Assembly (NCBI RefSeq): GCF_000002985.6
Contig: NC_003281.10
Coordinates: forward strand, 10,912,001 to 10,976,000
Direction of reading: 5' to 3'
Origin: Caenorhabditis elegans
Lineage: Eukaryota; Nematoda; Chromadorea; Rhabditida; Rhabditidae
DNA length: 64,000 bases
Shown here: positions 1 through 11,300 of the stretch, piece by piece
Layout: the number at the start of each line of letters is the position of its first letter
How positions within the stretch are numbered: the first letter of the stretch is position 1
The notes under the pieces: model-generated
The model's database searches: none
Seen by the model: only the letters and a program-made list of their open reading frames with translations
What the model was told of the DNA's origin: nothing
Made by a program: the position numbers and the translations under genes

Positions 1-293
1 AGAAATTAATAAAAATGTTAACATCAAAATTAAACGCTTTTTAAAGGTTTCACTATGACATTTGGTTATGAAAATTTATATAATTAAAAAAAAATATATA
101 AAAACTATATTTGTTTGAAATTCATCAGAAGTTTTTGTGGAAACATTTTATTTTGATAATTGGCAGCCCAAATGATGTTCATATGTTTTTCAAAGTGAAA
201 CAATTGATAATTTTATTCGAAAAAAAAAACGAATTAAAAAAAATATTTGTAGGTCATGAAAAACCCTAGACATAAGTTTAATTTTAATTCCAG

Positions 294-3200
294 ATTACCT
301 CATTCTTAAGCCTAATCCTTATCTGCTCCGCAAACCCAATTGACAACGGCCTTGTTGACTCGGAACTAATTCATGGTAATTCTAAATTTTTTCAAATATA
401 TTTTCAAAAAAAAAATCGCTACCCAGAATGCGTTACTCACAAGGCAGTTGAAGTGATTCTCCTATTAGATGCAAGTGGCTCAATTGGAGATGACACATTC
501 AAAAAACAGCTCTCATTTGCAATGCATTTGGCGTCTCGTTTGAATATCTCAGAAGATGGTAGTCATATGGCATTGATACAGTACGCCGAGACACCTAAAC
601 TCGAATTCTCATTGGGACAGTTTAATCATCCAACACAGGTAATGTTTTTTAGTGAAGTTTATGGCTTCTAGTTTGTAGCAGAGGTAGGAGGCAAACGGCT
701 TTTTCTGGGAAATCGGCAAATTGCCATTTCGCCGTATTTGCCAGAAAAACGATAATTGCCGAAAAGGGTTTAAAAATTATTTTATTAGTTCCCCAAAATT
801 TTGTTTTTTTTACATTAAAAACAGGGGTGGACAGAATATCATTTTTCCGGCAAATCGAAAAATTGCCCGAATTAAAAATTTCCGGCAAATTGTGGTTTTG
901 CACCTTTTTTTTGGAAAATTCAGAATTTCAATTTTAATCAGAAAAATTGTACGCATCCTATGAATGTTCCTACATTTATTTTGAAAAGTCAACAAATTCT
1001 ATAAAAATATTTAAAGGAAACGAGAAAAATTTTTTTCAAAAAAGCACATTTGTAAGTGTTTCCATCTTATAAAAAAATCGTGTAAACATTTCCGGCAAAT
1101 CGCCAATGTTGCCAAATTTGCCGAGCGGCAATTGCCGCCCACACCTGGTTTGTAGTACCATCAAAATTTCTGGGTTTTTATAGAAGTGGTTTTTAACAAA
1201 TTAGGGGTTTTTGCAAGATCTTACACTTTGATTGTTAAATGACTTTAATACACAAATTTATTTAACCAATCAGACACATTGGAAAAAAGCAACAGAAACA
1301 TAAGTAAATTCGAATATTTTAAATTTTACAGCTAGAATGGGCAATTCAACGAATTGAATACCAAAGTGGGGCCACAAACACCGGCCAAGCCCTTCGTCTA
1401 ACCCTCGAAAAAGGTCTTCAAGGAGCTCGACCAGGCATTCCAAAAGTTGCAATAGTGATCACAGATGGACAGAGCCAAGATGACGTCTCTGAGCCATCTC
1501 AATTGCTCCGAGATGCTGATGTGATGGTCTATGCGATTGGGGTGACAAATTTAGTGAATGTTCATCAGTTGCACCAGATGACCGGAAATCCCGTCAGAGT
1601 GTTTACGGTGGAGTCCTTCGAGCAGCTGGATAGAGCACTGGCCGATTCACTGACTTGGAGCATGTGCAAGACGGAATTCCGTGAGTATTCTAGGGGAAGC
1701 TAGGAATAGTCCATGTTGAACGTTTTTTAGGCCCGGGGACCCCTGAAATCATTTGTGGACCTGATCGCATCGGAGTGAAAGCTTCTACAAAACAGCCGTT
1801 CGAGGGAAATGTCTTTGTCATGGATCACTATCACGACGAAGAATGTCGGGCTGGACCAGAAAAGTTTCCAGATTCTCGGAGCATTGGGCTCACTGTCCCC
1901 TTTTCGGCTTGTAATGTACATCGATATCGTTCGGTGAGAATTTGGGATACTTCTTTGACACGTCAAAATTCGAAATTATAAACGATTTCAGCTGAACCCA
2001 AAAGGAATCTTTGTGGAAGTCAGTATTGTGTTCATGTTTCATTCATTATTCATGACAAAAACCGATCAAACTGTTAAAGTTCAATGTTTTTACATGGAAG
2101 CGGACAAGCATGTTACCGTACCACTATCTGTCAGGTTAGTTATTCATAGGGTACATAATAAATTCAGGGTTTTTGGCTTATTGTCTGAATGGGACCAGGG
2201 GTGTCGGTTTTTGGATTTTTCCTAAAATCGAAAATCGAACATTTTTAGATTTTTGGAAAATCAATAAATCGCAAATTATTCGATTTTTTTAAATGGAGAA
2301 CGGAAAGTTGTCGATTTTCTATTCAATTTGTTCGATATTTCGTTGTTACGATATTTCAAATCGGCAATTTGCGGGTTTACCGACTTGCCGGAAATTTTTA
2401 TTTTCGGCAAATTTCCGATTCGCCGTTTGCCGAACATCAATTTGCCGGAAGTTTTTAGAGGGATGTTTTATAAAACGGAAACACTAAAAACTTTGAAACT
2501 TTTTTTCCGTTTTCTTTGGATATTTTCATAGAATTTCCTTAATTTTCAAAATAGATGTAGGAACATTCATAGGATGCGTACAATTTTGCCGATTAAAATT
2601 GAATTTCTGAAATTTCCAAAAAAAAGTGTAAAGCCACAATTTGCCATTTTTGGCAAGTTAGGCAAATCGGAAATTTGCCGGTTTGCATATTTGCCGGAAA
2701 TTTTCAATTCCGGCAATTTGCCGGCCTGTTAAAAAACTACGGCAATTTGGGGAAGTTATAAAATAATTTTATAACCACATTGTCACTGAATCCAAATAAA
2801 ATCCATATCTTTAAAATGTATTATTACAGTATGATCACAACAGTGTTCCGTGAGCAAATCTATCAAATGCCTCAATGTGCCTACACCCTCCGAAAAGGCG
2901 CCCCTGATGGCCCAATAGTCCGTTTTGCAACTCTCGGTGAAAGTGTATATCATAGATGGGAATGCATTGAAGTGGAGGGTGCTGATAAGGACACTTTCGG
3001 AATGTTAGTTCACTCTTGCTATGTGGATAACGGCTACGGTGATAGAGTGGATATTCTTGATTCGAATGGTTGTGGCCTAGACGCGGTGCTTCTCTCAACT
3101 CCGGACTACGATACTTCTCTGCGTCTCGCCACGAAACCCTACCACGTATTTAAGTACGCGGACCGCCCGGTACTACAATTTCAGTGTCAAATAACACTAT

Positions 3201-4567
3201 GTCTGAAATATGATGGAGGATGTGAAGGGATTACTCCTCCACAGAATTGTAAGAAGCTTCCTGGTGAGGATGGTCATCATCATCATCATCATCCGGAGAA
3301 AAGGAGGAAATTGGTTAGGCGACTGGCGGATGGTGTTGGAACTATTGATGTATTTACCGATTCTGTTACGGTTCTGGAACAGGAGCCAGCGTGTCAGCAA
3401 GTAACAACATACAGTTTTCGTTTTTCTATTTCAACAAATCAAAAAATCGAAAATTCGTAGAAAAATAGTTGTCATGATATGTAAGAACTTAAAAGTAGTT
3501 GCTCCTTTTTTACTAGGAACAAAATGTTAACTTTTTTGTAAAGTTTCACGTAGAGCCAGGTTATCCCATCGCTCCACTGCACACAAAATGGCGGGAAAAT
3601 ACTTTTTGAATTTTTGTGACGCCACCGCGAATTTCACGCAATTGGTTTTCAATTTAAGCGTTGATTTTCGTGAAATTGGTTTATAATTTTTCAAATAACT
3701 TCATGTTAATTTTTAAAATTGATATTTCACCGCAATTGTAATTGACATTATTCGTGGAATTTTAATTAATTTTTAAAGTTTGAAATATCTTAACTTATCC
3801 GTAATTTTACCCATTCAGGGAAATTGTAAGGTGCCTCGATTAATGTTCTACTACGTACATTATTAAATTATCAACACTAAAAAATAGTATAAAACCCCAA
3901 CCAACGGAGATAAAAGTGTCCAAAGTTAAGGTGCATCTTATAATTTGAATATGGTGCATCGAGTTTACTTGGTAGCTCAGTAATTTTAAATGTGGAGTAG
4001 CGCCAGTAGGGAAAATTACCAAATATCATAGAAACAATGATTTTAAAAAAATTCCAAATTTTATATGACTTTTTGAAAATTGGCAAATTCTCAGAATTTG
4101 CCACTTGATTGGAAATCGGCGATCAAAAACATTTTTACATCTGATTTTATGGTCTTGTAGGGATTCAAGAATGCGACTTTGCTATAGTTTTTTTCAAAAA
4201 ATGGCAGAAATTCAGTAACTGCCACTTTTTGACTGTCAAAAAAAAATTTCCAAAATTTTTTGAAAAGTTTTACTGGAATATTTTGTTTTTATTTTGGAAC
4301 AATTGGAAGGGTTTTTAGCAAAAAGCAATCAGTATACTTTTACTTCATTATTATAGAAAATCGCGTCGTAAACAAATTTCCAGTTTTCAAAAAAAAATTA
4401 TAAATCCTATTAAAACCGACATTCAAAAATGTTATTTTCAGCCTCTCCCATACCCTCTAATCAACACGAATCTCTGGATAATGGGCATAATTACCTTGAC
4501 AAATATATTCGTATTCATTTTGACAGTATGGTTTACATTCCGGAAAAGAAGATGTAAACCTGCATAG
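294..4567 (+). CDS. cut-6: CUT-6: cuticlin-like protein with vWA and ZP domains (5' end uncertain)
   Basis: Exons in phase: 294-375, 427-638, 1332-1680, 1731-1933, 1992-2134, 2830-3400, 4442-4567 (561 codons plus stop TAG). In order: a hydrophobic signal-like start (ITSFLSLILICSA); a vWA domain with a complete MIDAS (DASGS, the Thr of GATNTG, ITDG); a ZP domain starting IICGPDRIGV; a basic cleavage-like stretch (EKRRKLVRR); and a C-terminal membrane segment (TLTNIFVFILTVW) ending in RKRR. This is the plan of a secreted ZP matrix protein released by a furin-like protease, and vWA+ZP is specific to CUT-6 among worm cuticlins. In C. elegans cut-6 acts in dauer cuticle and alae (established knowledge). 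The first exon is not certain: a small one at 183-194 (MFFK) joins in phase through a 99-bp intron, but an out-of-frame ATG precedes it, so exon 1 may lie outside the window. The long introns hold hAT-type repeats. Confidence 0.9.
679..1147. mobile_element. Non-autonomous hAT-type miniature element with 8-bp target duplication
   Basis: Lies in cut-6 intron 427-638/1332-1680. The ends are CAGAGGTAGGAGGCAA and TTGCCGCCCACACCTG, roughly inverted. The flanks are a perfect direct repeat GTTTGTAG (671-678 and 1148-1155). The interior is rich in GGCAAATTGCC-type palindromes and has no coding capacity. An 8-bp target duplication with CAG...CTG ends is characteristic of the hAT superfamily (established knowledge). 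Relatives lie near 2196, 5180, 6600, 16389 and 57736. Confidence 0.8.
2196..2740. repeat. GCCGG-rich palindromic repeat related to the 679-1147 element
   Basis: Lies in a cut-6 intron. It starts with CAGGGGTGTCGG at 2196, followed by short Watson-Crick palindromes (TTTGCCGG, CCGGCAAATTGCC). It shares the segment with AGGAACATTCATAGGATGCG, in inverted orientation, with 900-970. No matching 8-bp flanks were found, so it is a degenerate or composite copy. Confidence 0.6.
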
Positions 4568-5179
4568 AGACTTCTCCATTCTTCTACATTAATTTTTGTG
4601 CAATATCCTCCTTTTTGATACGGTGTACTTATTTATTGATATATTAAATACATATATGATATTTATTTAAATGTTCCTTTATCCTTTAACAATTACCCCT
4701 GCCAAGTTTCCTCCCGTGCAATTTGTCACAACAATCATGACATCAAATAGTGCTCACGGGCGGTCCTTTTGTCTCCATTTTTACTACCACCCGTCCAGGG
4801 TGTCGTATACCTGTCCGTAGAGGTGGTAGCGGCGGCGAGCGGTGTCACAACAACACTACGCAACAGATGACAAGTGACAAGTTTTTTTACACGGCTCGTA
4901 ATCTTGCTCGTTTTCTTGTAATAACTCGTGTTATGCCGCTCAGAGGAATACGATTTGGGAGCTGATGGCGTAAGATATCATCAACAACTGTGAACCGATC
5001 GACGGGAGGAATATTGTGATGTAATAATATCCGTAAAGAAGATGTGTGAGAAAATTCCAAATATCGTGATAAAATTGTTTTTAATTTTTGAAATGATTTT
5101 TATTTCGAAGCAAAAAACAGCGCAGATGATGACTCAGATGAGTTTGCGCCAATTTTGGAGGAGAGAGGGGGCGGAAAAT

Positions 5180-5515
5180 TTATTTGTCGCCAAATTCGGC
5201 CAATTGCCGGTTTGCCGATTTTCCGGAAATTTTCAATTCCGCAATTTGCCGGTTTGCCGCTTACCGGATATCAATTTGCCGGAGGTTTTTAAATGGATTT
5301 TTTATAAGACGAAAACACTTAAAACTGTGCTTTTTCATACAATTTTGCCGATTAAAATTGAAATTTTCAAATTTCCAAAAAAATTTTGCAAAACCACAAT
5401 TTGCAGAAAATTTTCGGCAATTGCCGTTTTTCTGGCAAATTTGAAAAATCGGCAATTTGCCGGTTTTGCTTATTTGCTGGAAGTTTTTAATTCAGGCAAT
5501 TTCAAAGTGTATCCT
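5180..5515. repeat. GCCGG-rich palindromic repeat copy
   Basis: Alternating TTTGCCGG / CCGGCAAATT blocks. It shares the interior CAATTTTGCCGATTAAAATT with 2580-2605, so it belongs to the same family as 2196-2740. No intact ends or target duplication seen. Confidence 0.55.
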
Positions 5516-7120
5516 TAAATTCTGAAATTTCTTCTTGAAATTTTTAGCCAAATTTTTGAATATTTGAGAAATATGTACATTTTCAAATGCTTACAATTTA
5601 CTGTATATGCCCATAAAATTGGATTTTTTTGCACTTCTTTTTTCTCGTAGCGCTCTTTTAAAAATGTTCACCGAGACTACCGTACCCCAAAATCTCTTTC
5701 CCCGTTTGTCTCAAAACCAAAACATAAGCTTCATCTCGTAAATGAATTTGTTCAACATACTATATCATGTCACACAAACCGCGCTGCCCCCATATTCATA
5801 GTTTCCCTCTTGGGACTAATGAAAGAGACACCCCCCTCTTTCTAAAACCATATTGTATCACTCTTTGTGTCATTATATCCCAAGGGGTGTATTTTACGAG
5901 CGGAAAAGGTGTGTTTGAACCTTCCGAGGGGTTGAAAATAAGATTTTATCACCTTTTCCGGTTATGGTACTAATTAGGAAATTAACACAGGTGCGATTAC
6001 TTACATTTTATGCATATCTATTACGAGTGATCTTTACATAGTTCGTAGGTAGGCACGTGCTTTGGCCTACCGCCTACTCGTACGCCTCATTGGTGTGATG
6101 TGAAAGAGATGTGGTATGAAAACTGATTTTTAGAATATTCCGACATCTTAGGTACTTTTGCAGGTAGGAAAAATCTCCAATTCTTCTTAAAATAACGAAT
6201 AGCGTAGAAAATCGGAAAAACTCGGCCACATGCTTGTAGAAAACAATTTTAAAACTTGGCCGAGTTTTCTGAGGTTTGAGATTTATTTCTAGTCCACAAA
6301 CTAAACCTGATCTGATTGTTGTAGAGTACTCAAAAATTTGTGTTAAGTAATGGCCGAGCTTTTCTGATTTCTAGGCCATGCAGCTAGGTAGCTGAAACCA
6401 CCTACGCAACATTTTTCCAAAAAGTTTACTGAAATTTCTAGACCATACTAAACTGCAATTGTGAGTACTGAGAATAGTGAACGTTTTTAGATTTTAAAGT
6501 CTTTTCTCTTTTCTGAGTAGATGGAGCGCGATGGAAAACTTGATGAAGAGATAAAGTGAAAAAAAAACAATGAAAGCGCGCTCCATCGGACAAAAAATGT
6601 CGGAATTTCAAAATTGCCGAATTTTAAAATTTTCGGCAACCGCGGCCCACCCCTGGTTCGGAAGTTCCAGTGTTCTCAGGCACACTGCCTATACTCAACT
6701 TTTGAAGGGACATGCCCTACAAATAGAGTAAACATTAAACCATTTTGTATTGTCTTCCACATGTATTCAAGTGTATCAATACCAAAAAGTAATGAAATAG
6801 AGAGAAGGGGGAGCGGAATGCCTGATGAATGATTCATTCTCTCTCTCCCGATGCAACATTTAGGGGAGATACATGCAATGACAATAAAAGAGCTGCTTAG
6901 TCATGTCACTTAATGACTTTTGATGAGGCTTTCATCACTTTTTGATGGGGAGGAACACTTTTTTGTTTCCATCTGACTTTGTGGCCTAATTAAGAAAAAC
7001 TAGGCCATTGTGTAGATGGCTTTTAAAGTTTTGAAAAAAAGGTTATGGGAATCCCAAGAAACTTCAAAACTCTGATTTCGCAAAATTGAATTTCTATTAG
7101 AACGGTGAGATCATACATAC

Positions 7121-7525
7121 CAGGGGTGTGCGGCAAATTTGCCGAATTTGCCGTTTGCCGAGCTCGGCAAATTTCAAAAAAGTAGATTTGCCGAATTTGC
7201 CAAGCTCGGCAAATTTCGAAATTTGCCGCACACGTCAAAAATTTGACAGTACAATTTTGACTAAAACTATTGATTTTTTAGCCAAAAATTTAGTAAAATG
7301 ATACAAAATTGAGCTATTTTGATGCTTAAACAGACATTCTACGCGGAACTTATTCAGAAACCAGATGTGTGTTAAGAATTCAGTAGTTTTGGTGCTCCAA
7401 AAAATATAAAAAAATATCAAATTTTTCCGAGTTTGTTAAGCACGGCGAATTTGCCGAATTTGCCGAATTTGCCGTGCTCGGCAAATATTGAAAAAAGAGA
7501 TTTGCCGAATTTGCCGAGCTCGGCA
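7121..7525. mobile_element. Truncated hAT-type miniature element, GAGCTCGGCAAA family
   Basis: The left end CAGGGGTGTGCGGCAAATTT at 7121 matches the end of the complete element at 56446-56765. The inner part (7235-7430) is recognisably the same sequence in the opposite orientation. The right CACACCCCTG end is missing and the copy runs into GGCCTAG-type sequence, so it is truncated or rearranged. Confidence 0.6.
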
Positions 7526-8214
7526 AAAGTGGCCTAGAAAATTCAAGTTAGGCCACCTGTCAATTTGAATGTTGAATTTTTATGTTGAAAATACTTACAT
7601 AAGTTTTTTCATCCGTTTCACCTAGCTAAGCACATGGCCTAGAAAAATCAAAATTAGGCCACCGTAAAAGAGAAAATAATTTGTATATTAATATGAAACA
7701 TTGAATGAGCTAAGGGGCTCCAGTTGCTTTGTGGCCTAAAAAATTTGAACCCTCGGCCACCTCCGTGAAATTTTCGAAAATTTTCATTTTGAATTTCATC
7801 GTAACGGCCGGGAACTTTAGCTTGATCACGTGGCCTAGAATACTGAAGTTTTTTGAGAACCGTTATTGGGGAACTTTCACGCAGGTACCTCGTGGGTATT
7901 AGGAAACATGGTCTAGAAAAAAAATTAGACTGTCTGCAAAATAATTTTAATCATTGTGTAATATTCTTCATTGTAAGGGCCCTAGAACCTTTACTTGGTT
8001 ACGTGGCCTGGAAAACTCAAAAATTCGGCCACTAATTGGTTTTTTGAAGTTTTACTTGAAAAAAAAAATGACCTGATGTTTTTGAAAAGCAATACATTTT
8101 CTCTTAATATTAAATTTCCAAAAAAATGCCAAATCTGCCGTATTTTAAATTTCAAACGTCATGGAAAAAGATTATTATCTAAAGTCTCTTTCTATTCCAG
8201 CACTCCTTCCCCTC

Positions 8215-8385
8215 TTCTATTGGCCGCCCTTCTCATCTGAGCGTGGGGCGTGGCCAAATCCACCGTAGTCACCGAGAGGTTGAGCCCCGCCCAGCGCCTT
8301 ATTCTATTGTTTCCTTTATCTTTGAGTTTTAGTACTCAAGTTCTTTTATTTGAAAAAAAAACTATCAAAAATTTTAAAAATTAGC
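8215..8385 (+). promoter_or_regulatory. Candidate vab-7 proximal promoter
   Basis: The ~170 bp just upstream of the proposed vab-7 ATG stand out from the AT-rich flank. They contain GC-box-like strings on both strands (GGGGCGTGGCC near 8244 and GCCCCGCCCAGC near 8284) and a T-rich tract. Assignment as a promoter is inference from position and composition. Confidence 0.35.
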
Positions 8386-11300
8386 ATGCAATCATTTGAT
8401 ATTGAGTCCCTTATTGGGGTTAATAAGGTGAGATTTTTTTGTTTTGTATTTTGTTTTGAGAACCATGTTTTTTACTTTTGTAGAACTGTTATTTAATGTC
8501 TGTAAACTTCTTGTTGTCAAAGATCCATTAAAATTAAAGTTTCTAAATTTTTGTAGTTTTTTAGGGATTTTTTCAACTTTTTTGATAACTGTAATAGGTA
8601 GAAATAAAAAATTATATAATTTCATGCAATAAAATTTAATGAAAAATTATTAATCTAATCATAAAAGTTTAGAAGATTTATGTTGCTAAAATTTTATTTG
8701 ATAACTGTAAAAGTTTCATTCAGTTTCACAATTTTCAAGATTATCGGGCGTTTGAAGCTTAAAAGATAATTTTTTTAAAGTGTTTAAAAGTGGTTATAAC
8801 TTGGTTTGTAATAATGCAAGCAAAAAATTTTCAACAAACAATTTGTTCATTATGTTTTAAGCTATAATTTGTTAGTTGTCAACTTTTTGATAACTGCATT
8901 AGTTGCAGAGTTATGGACAATTTAATTAGGTTGCATAATCAAAAAGTGTCATATTGCATAATCTCAGCTATAATGCATAGTTGCATAGTTATTTGAATTA
9001 TTGAAACATTTAAATTCTAATTTTTTAAAATCTGTTTTGCTAGAAGTTTTTAAATTATTCTTTAAACTATTTTCTTTTTTATTAATACTTTGAAATTTTG
9101 ATTTAAGAAATACAGAAAAAAAAATTAAAATCGTTTTTTGAAAAGTTGAAATTACCGAAAATTATCTATTTTGACAGCCAAACTTCAGTTATTTCTAGTA
9201 TTCAAATTAATTCCAATTGTAGTTGAAAAATAATTATGTCTAGTAAAACAATGTCGATTTTATTTTCAGATCAAAAACTGTTTACATAAAAAAAGTTGTT
9301 TTTACCTCTTTTAATCTAGAAAAATTTGAAAAAATATATCATTGAAACTTTTTCGACACCCTAAAGTCTTTTAGCCGAACTCTGAAGACCCCCGGACAGC
9401 TCCAGGATGATGCAACTCTTAGTTTCTAAGTAAAGCCTCCCTGACACCCCAAAACTGTTATGGCCTAGTTTTGGGTCCCTAGGCCACGTTGAGCATAAAA
9501 TCTACTTTAGCCCCATCACCTAGGACACACCCCCCCCCCCCATCCGAACACATAAAACATCTCGTAATTCGAATTCTCATTTCCAGGTCCCATCACTTGT
9601 GGAGATGGTCGCCGCATCTCGAGCTTCCTCATTTTCCCCTCCATTTGAGCAGCAGCATCATGACCCGATGGGTGTGGTGGCCGCAGCGGCAGCAGCAGCA
9701 GCCGCCGGACGTCATCATCCGTATGGTAAGAAAAATGGGTGTGTGTGTGCCCGAGATGAGAAGGGACATAATTATTCAAGAATACTTCTTCCCCTAGCTT
9801 CATCTCCTCGCTGAACACTAATTTAGTCCCGTATTTGGGTGGGGGTGACAAATTGAGGGAGATTGATTGAGGTGGAGGGGGGTGAGCGGATGGATGAGGT
9901 TGACACGAGCAAATGGACAATGAGCACCTATTATGACACGTGGGAGTAGTGGAGCGGGTAGGCAGTGGCCGAGTTTTTTCTAGGCCACGGGCTAGAACCA
10001 ACGCGTGAAAGATTACAGTTACCTCCGAGAAGTGACTGAGGTTGCCTTTTTTAGGCCAAAAGTATAAACAAATTTCCACATTCTAACTTTGATAGTTTTT
10101 ACAGTTTGGTTTTTTTTAAATTCAAATTCCCCGCCAAAAATTTCTCCGCCAAAGTTTCTACTCTGAAAATTTGAATTTTCCCGTCACAACTTTTACTGAG
10201 TGAGATCTTTTGAAATCCCCGCCAATGCTTTTTCAACAAAGCTGTACTAGCTTCCCTTTTCTTGATGGCCTAGAAAACTCAACCACGGCCATGAACTTTC
10301 AAAGGGCTAATATAGTTCCATGTGCTCCTCCCTGAAAGTTCTCTTTGTGGCCTAGAAAATACAATTTCAATAGGCTTCATATCTCCTAGAACATGGCGTG
10401 GCCGAATTTTTGCTTTCCAGGCCAGACTTTTTCCTAGGCCACGCAGCTCCCTGTCATCATAAACGATGTGTAAATGTTGCGGTTTCGACACAATCACTGA
10501 GTGTGAATGAGGATTGTTTGGTGTCGGCTATTATATCGTAAATGTTCTCTCTTTTTGTTTTACACCTGCCCCCCCCCCCCTCTCGGGGTACTGTAGACGC
10601 GTCGTTTAGTGGTCAATTATCTATGTTAGTGTTGCGAATGGGTTATATGATCACTGATAGACACACTGGGAAACATGCTCTGATGTGCTTAACCTCTTCC
10701 CCCTCTCCCCCGAAGTCAATCGCCCTAATGTTGCCATGTGTCATGTAATTGGTGTTGCGTGTCGAATCAGTTCATAGACACCCTTAGTCGTAAAAAGGGG
10801 AGTGAACCAATTATTTAATTAGGACACAATGTTCCGGCCGGGCAGGTACACGGGTGAAAGTGGGAAGGGTACATCTGGCCTAGGGATTGCAAGCTCGGCC
10901 AGGCTTATGTCATGTGGGCTTTTAGACTAGCTAGTCTTTTGGTCAGGAGACAACTATACCGCTGATAAGTATAGGAAGCCGGGAGTTTCTGCTTTGCCTA
11001 ATCAACCTAATCTAACTACATCTATAGGGCCCAAAGCACCATCATATACTAATAGCATAGAATTCTCAAACCCGGCCAAGTTCCGTTATGGTGTCCACAA
11101 CACTCTTAGTTCCACATGACCAAGAAAGCTCAATCTGAGCCATTTTCCTTTAGATCGGCATATTGTAAGCTTGACCTGGTCACCTAGAAACTTCTAATTC
11201 TGCCACCACTTTTTAGAACTGTCCAGATCACCCTTCCTTACACATGGCCTAGAATTCACAAACCCCTCCTTCCCCTCAAAATCTGAAGGGTTAACAACAG

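Larger units (their letters stand above)
4568..8385. other. Intergenic: cut-6 3' end and vab-7 upstream region
   Basis: The first ~120 bp after the cut-6 stop are AT-rich with A/T-run candidates for 3' end formation, but no perfect AATAAA was noted. The rest is non-coding. It contains repeat fragments at 5180-5515, 6600-6655 and 7121-7525, and scattered GGCCTAG motifs from about 7540 on. Upstream control elements of vab-7 probably lie here, but I cannot delimit them. The short ORFs in the region have no recognisable protein similarity and run through repeats. Confidence 0.6.

Noticed and set aside
172..194. Upstream ATGs at 172 and 175 as cut-6 start
   Set aside because: Spliced to the 294 exon they give the wrong phase and an immediate stop; the ATG at 183 works but is only a candidate.
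3274..3300. Vector or expression-tag contamination (His6)
   Set aside because: The tract lies in frame in the middle of a ZP gene exon with native sequence on both sides.
3197..3400. Minus-strand ORF with a Met run opposite cut-6
   Set aside because: It is the antisense of the His-coding CAT repeats.
9516..10079. 187-codon minus-strand ORF overlapping vab-7 exon 2
   Set aside because: It is the complement of vab-7 coding sequence plus intron, with Pro/His-rich low complexity and no domain; open only because of base composition.
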